From Candidatus Aenigmatarchaeota archaeon (lineage in GTDB: Archaea; Aenigmatarchaeota; Aenigmatarchaeia; QMZP01): DNA of 12,870 bases. The stretch lies in the NCBI GenBank assembly GCA_017609145.1, contig JAFCEM010000018.1:12443-25312 (forward strand). Direction: 5' to 3'. A program made the translations under genes and the position numbers. Every line of letters begins with the position of its first letter. The stretch's first letter is position 1. Below the pieces are notes generated by a model, which saw only the letters and a list, made by a program, of their open reading frames with translations, was not told the DNA's origin and made no database searches. This document shows, piece by piece, positions 11,104-12,870 of the stretch.

Positions 11104-12138
11104 ATGGCCTATATGATTAGGAAGTCAGAAGCTGAAAGAGTGGAAAGGTTGCTCCAGAAGAACGGGAAAAAGCTCCTTTTTTATCACAATGACCCGGACG
11201 GGATATGTTCAGCTGCGATGTTGCTCAGGTTCTTTCCCGGACTTGAGGCATACACCATGAAAGGCCCTGTCATGGGGCGTGATTTTGTAAAGAGTGTCGT
11301 AGATAAAAAACCTGTTGTCATTGTTTTCGTTGACCTGCCTGTTGACCAGGAGTGGAAAACTATTGAAAAGATGCAGAAGGCGATTCCCGGTATGGAGATT
11401 GCGGTCATAGACCACCATATTTATGATAAAGACCTTAATTCAAAGAGAATCCTGCACATAAATCCCAGGTTCGAAGGCGATTTCTACATCCCGGCATCGT
11501 ATGTTGTTTACAAGCTTCTGAAGAAGATGGGCAGGGATGTGAAGCTACTTGTCTGGATTGCTGCGATCGGAATCATAGGCGACTACGGTCTTGATGAGTG
11601 CAAGGATGTGCTGGGGGAGTGCAGGCGGAGATATCCAAAGCTTCTGGGTAGTGATGCGCTGCGCTCCAAACTTGGGACTGCCGCGGAATTCATTTCGCGG
11701 GCAGTCGCGCTCAAGGGGAATATAGGAGCAAAAAAGAGCCTAGAATTTCTACTCAAGTCAGAGAAGTTCGAGGAATTCATATCAGTGCCGGAGCTTGGAG
11801 GATGGAAAAGGGAAGTTGATGAAGAGTTTGAAAGGATAGTCAGGGATTCTGAACAGAATGTGGAGAAACACGGCAATGTTTTTGCATTCACCATTAATAC
11901 CAAACTAGGTCTGAATTCTGCTGTAGCTACATACTTCTCCGAGAAATATCCGGACAATGTTATAATTATTAGAAGGAGAAAGATAGACCAGTGGAAACTT
12001 TCCCTTCGCTGTGGTTCTGGAAGGGTCGATGTCGGAACACTTACCAAGAAGGCGGTCAAATCTATAGGCACTGGTGGGGGGCACAAGAAAGCTGCCGGGG
12101 CAATGGTAAAGGACTTAAGAGATTTCTATCACTCATGA
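11104..12138 (+). CDS. DHH/DHHA1 family phosphoesterase (RecJ-like or nanoRNase-like)
   Basis: A 344-residue metal-dependent phosphoesterase with the full motif set: HNDPDG at 28-33 (His28, Asp30, Asp32), Asp77 in VFVDLP, DHH at 103-105, Asp160 in IIGDYG, and the DHHA1 substrate-binding motif GGGHKKAAG at 324-332. The family uses two metal ions, usually Mn2+, to cleave phosphodiester bonds in single-stranded nucleic acid, short oligonucleotides or cyclic dinucleotides. The absence of an OB-fold makes it shorter than bacterial RecJ, closer to archaeal RecJ-like proteins that act on RNA or ssDNA or join the replisome. The exact substrate cannot be read. Start 11104 gives MAYMIRKSE; the in-frame ATG at 11113 is possible. 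It converges with fibrillarin across a shared inverted repeat. Confidence 0.93.
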   Translation: MAYMIRKSEAERVERLLQKNGKKLLFYHNDPDGICSAAMLLRFFPGLEAYTMKGPVMGRDFVKSVVDKKPVVIVFVDLPVDQEWKTIEKMQKAIPGMEIAVIDHHIYDKDLNSKRILHINPRFEGDFYIPASYVVYKLLKKMGRDVKLLVWIAAIGIIGDYGLDECKDVLGECRRRYPKLLGSDALRSKLGTAAEFISRAVALKGNIGAKKSLEFLLKSEKFEEFISVPELGGWKREVDEEFERIVRDSEQNVEKHGNVFAFTINTKLGLNSAVATYFSEKYPDNVIIIRRRKIDQWKLSLRCGSGRVDVGTLTKKAVKSIGTGGGHKKAAGAMVKDLRDFYHS

Positions 12139-12169
12139 AAAAGACAGATGGTTGAAGGGTTTTTTCATG
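12134..12169. terminator. Inverted repeat carrying both convergent stop codons
   Basis: CATGAAAAA (12134-12142) and TTTTTCATG (12161-12169) form a perfect 9-bp inverted repeat with an 18-nt loop between the DHH and fibrillarin genes. The DHH stop TGA (12136-12138) lies in the left arm and the fibrillarin stop (TCA at 12165-12167, TGA on its own strand) in the right arm. Each transcript runs through the loop into a T-run, so it may act as a two-way terminator. Confidence 0.5.
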
Positions 12170-12830
12170 TTTTAACGCCAGTTGCTTTCATCACAACAAA
12201 GAGATGGTCCTTCTCATAAGGATCGAGCTTTATCTTGTCAAGGATTCTGAAATGCTCTCCAAGTTTCGCAAGCTCTTTTTTATAAACTTCATTCGGTTTT
12301 TTGACAACGTCAATGCTGCGGGCCTTGATTGCAATAACTGCAAACCCATTCGGTTTCAGGAACCTCTTGGCGTTTTTTATCATGATATCGGACTGGTCAC
12401 TTGTGGCCACATCCTGATAGACAACATCAACCTTTTCAATCCATGAGTATTCATCCGGATTTCTTGCACTGGCGAGTATTGGAACAATATTGCCTCTTTT
12501 TTCTGCAATCGGGTTCAAGTCCTTGATGCTTCTCTCCGATATCTCAACGCCGTAGATTACACCTTCCGGGCCAGTTATGTCAGAGAAAAAGCTTGCCGTG
12601 GTGCCGTTGGCTATGCCGAGATAAAGAATCTTTGCACGCGGCTTTATTGGGAATTCCTTCAGGCCCTTCATGATTGCAGCTGCGGGCTTGCTCCGGTTCG
12701 GGTCCCATTCTCTGTACTCCGTATTGCCTTTTTTGAGTATGCGGGGCGTGAATATACTTTCACCTTTCACTGCATTTTTTGTAAAAATGTAACCTTCGTT
12801 TCTCCACACACCGGGGAATATATTTTTCAT
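12165..12830 (-). CDS. flpA: Fibrillarin, C/D-box guide RNP 2'-O-methyltransferase
   Basis: A 221-residue SAM-dependent methyltransferase that, with Nop5 and L7Ae on C/D-box guide RNAs, methylates ribose 2'-OH in rRNA and tRNA. Visible: EWDPNRSKPAAAI (41-53), SAM-binding LYLGIANGTTAS (69-80), acidic strand end VEISER (95-100), VDVVYQDVA (134-142), IAIKARSIDV (167-176) and PYEKDH (204-209), all typical of the family. The usual YLGASAGTTASH is YLGIANGTTASF here, a small change in the SAM loop. Two in-frame ATGs exist, 12839 and 12830. I chose 12830 because a TATA-like box at 12852-12859 is centred 25.5 nt upstream, as in other genes here. The longer form would only add MNT. A nop5 partner is not adjacent within the window. 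Identity is secure. Confidence 0.95.
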   Translation of the reverse strand: MKNIFPGVWRNEGYIFTKNAVKGESIFTPRILKKGNTEYREWDPNRSKPAAAIMKGLKEFPIKPRAKILYLGIANGTTASFFSDITGPEGVIYGVEISERSIKDLNPIAEKRGNIVPILASARNPDEYSWIEKVDVVYQDVATSDQSDIMIKNAKRFLKPNGFAVIAIKARSIDVVKKPNEVYKKELAKLGEHFRILDKIKLDPYEKDHLFVVMKATGVKT

Positions 12831-12851
12831 CGTATTCATCTTGAATTTTGT

Positions 12852-12859
12852 TTATATTT
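12852..12859 (-). promoter_or_regulatory. TATA-like box for fibrillarin
   Basis: AAATATAA on the minus strand is centred 25.5 nt upstream of the ATG at 12830 but only 16.5 nt from the ATG at 12839, so a leaderless start at 12830 is favoured. Confidence 0.4.
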
Positions 12860-12870
12860 GAAACTCGTAA

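Noticed and set aside
11583..12086. 167-codon open frame on the minus strand within the DHH gene
   Set aside because: It is a low-complexity Ser/Pro/Leu-rich shadow opposite conserved DHHA1 coding sequence with no recognisable domain.

Overview
The window looks like a piece of an archaeal chromosome, most likely from a DPANN-type lineage; the phylum cannot be fixed from sequence alone. The archaeal evidence is eukaryote-like ribosomal protein L15e, fibrillarin (the C/D-box guide RNP methyltransferase), an archaeal-type secretion ATPase, an AMMECR1 protein and a DHH/DHHA1 phosphoesterase. Many start codons also lie about 25.5-26.5 nt downstream of the centre of a TATA-like box, as expected for leaderless archaeal mRNAs. 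The DPANN suggestion rests on recalled resemblance of several small coiled-coil and membrane proteins to families common there, not on a search.

Left part (1-3816, all minus strand): the start of an exported cysteine-rich protein that runs off the left edge, a bacterial-type methionyl-tRNA synthetase, a membrane-anchored thioredoxin-fold protein with a CxxC motif, and a processive-type membrane glycosyltransferase of family GT2. A GT39/ArnT-like membrane glycosyltransferase (3855-5261, plus strand) diverges from the GT2 gene across 38 bp. Its frame is open throughout except for one in-frame TGA at 4134-4136.

Middle part (5266-9503): a 750-residue type II/IV secretion (GspE/TadA-like) ATPase on the minus strand diverges from two plus-strand coiled-coil genes. 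A multi-pass membrane protein follows on the minus strand. The four may belong to one surface-assembly or secretion apparatus, but no GspF/ArlJ-type platform protein or prepilin lies in the window.

Right part (9589-12839): L15e diverges from a small two-helix membrane protein. That gene converges with AMMECR1, which diverges from the DHH phosphoesterase, which converges with fibrillarin. Apart from the small membrane protein this is conserved housekeeping content.

Points most worth a second look: the single in-frame TGA in the GT39 gene; the regular leaderless promoter layout, which revises several starts and validates the edge gene; the ATPase with its paired coiled-coil genes; unusual active-site signatures in MetRS; and an inverted repeat carrying the stop codons of both DHH and fibrillarin. 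No tRNA, rRNA, CRISPR array or insertion sequence was seen. No stretch over 300 bases lacks a gene; the longest gap is 8854-8951.
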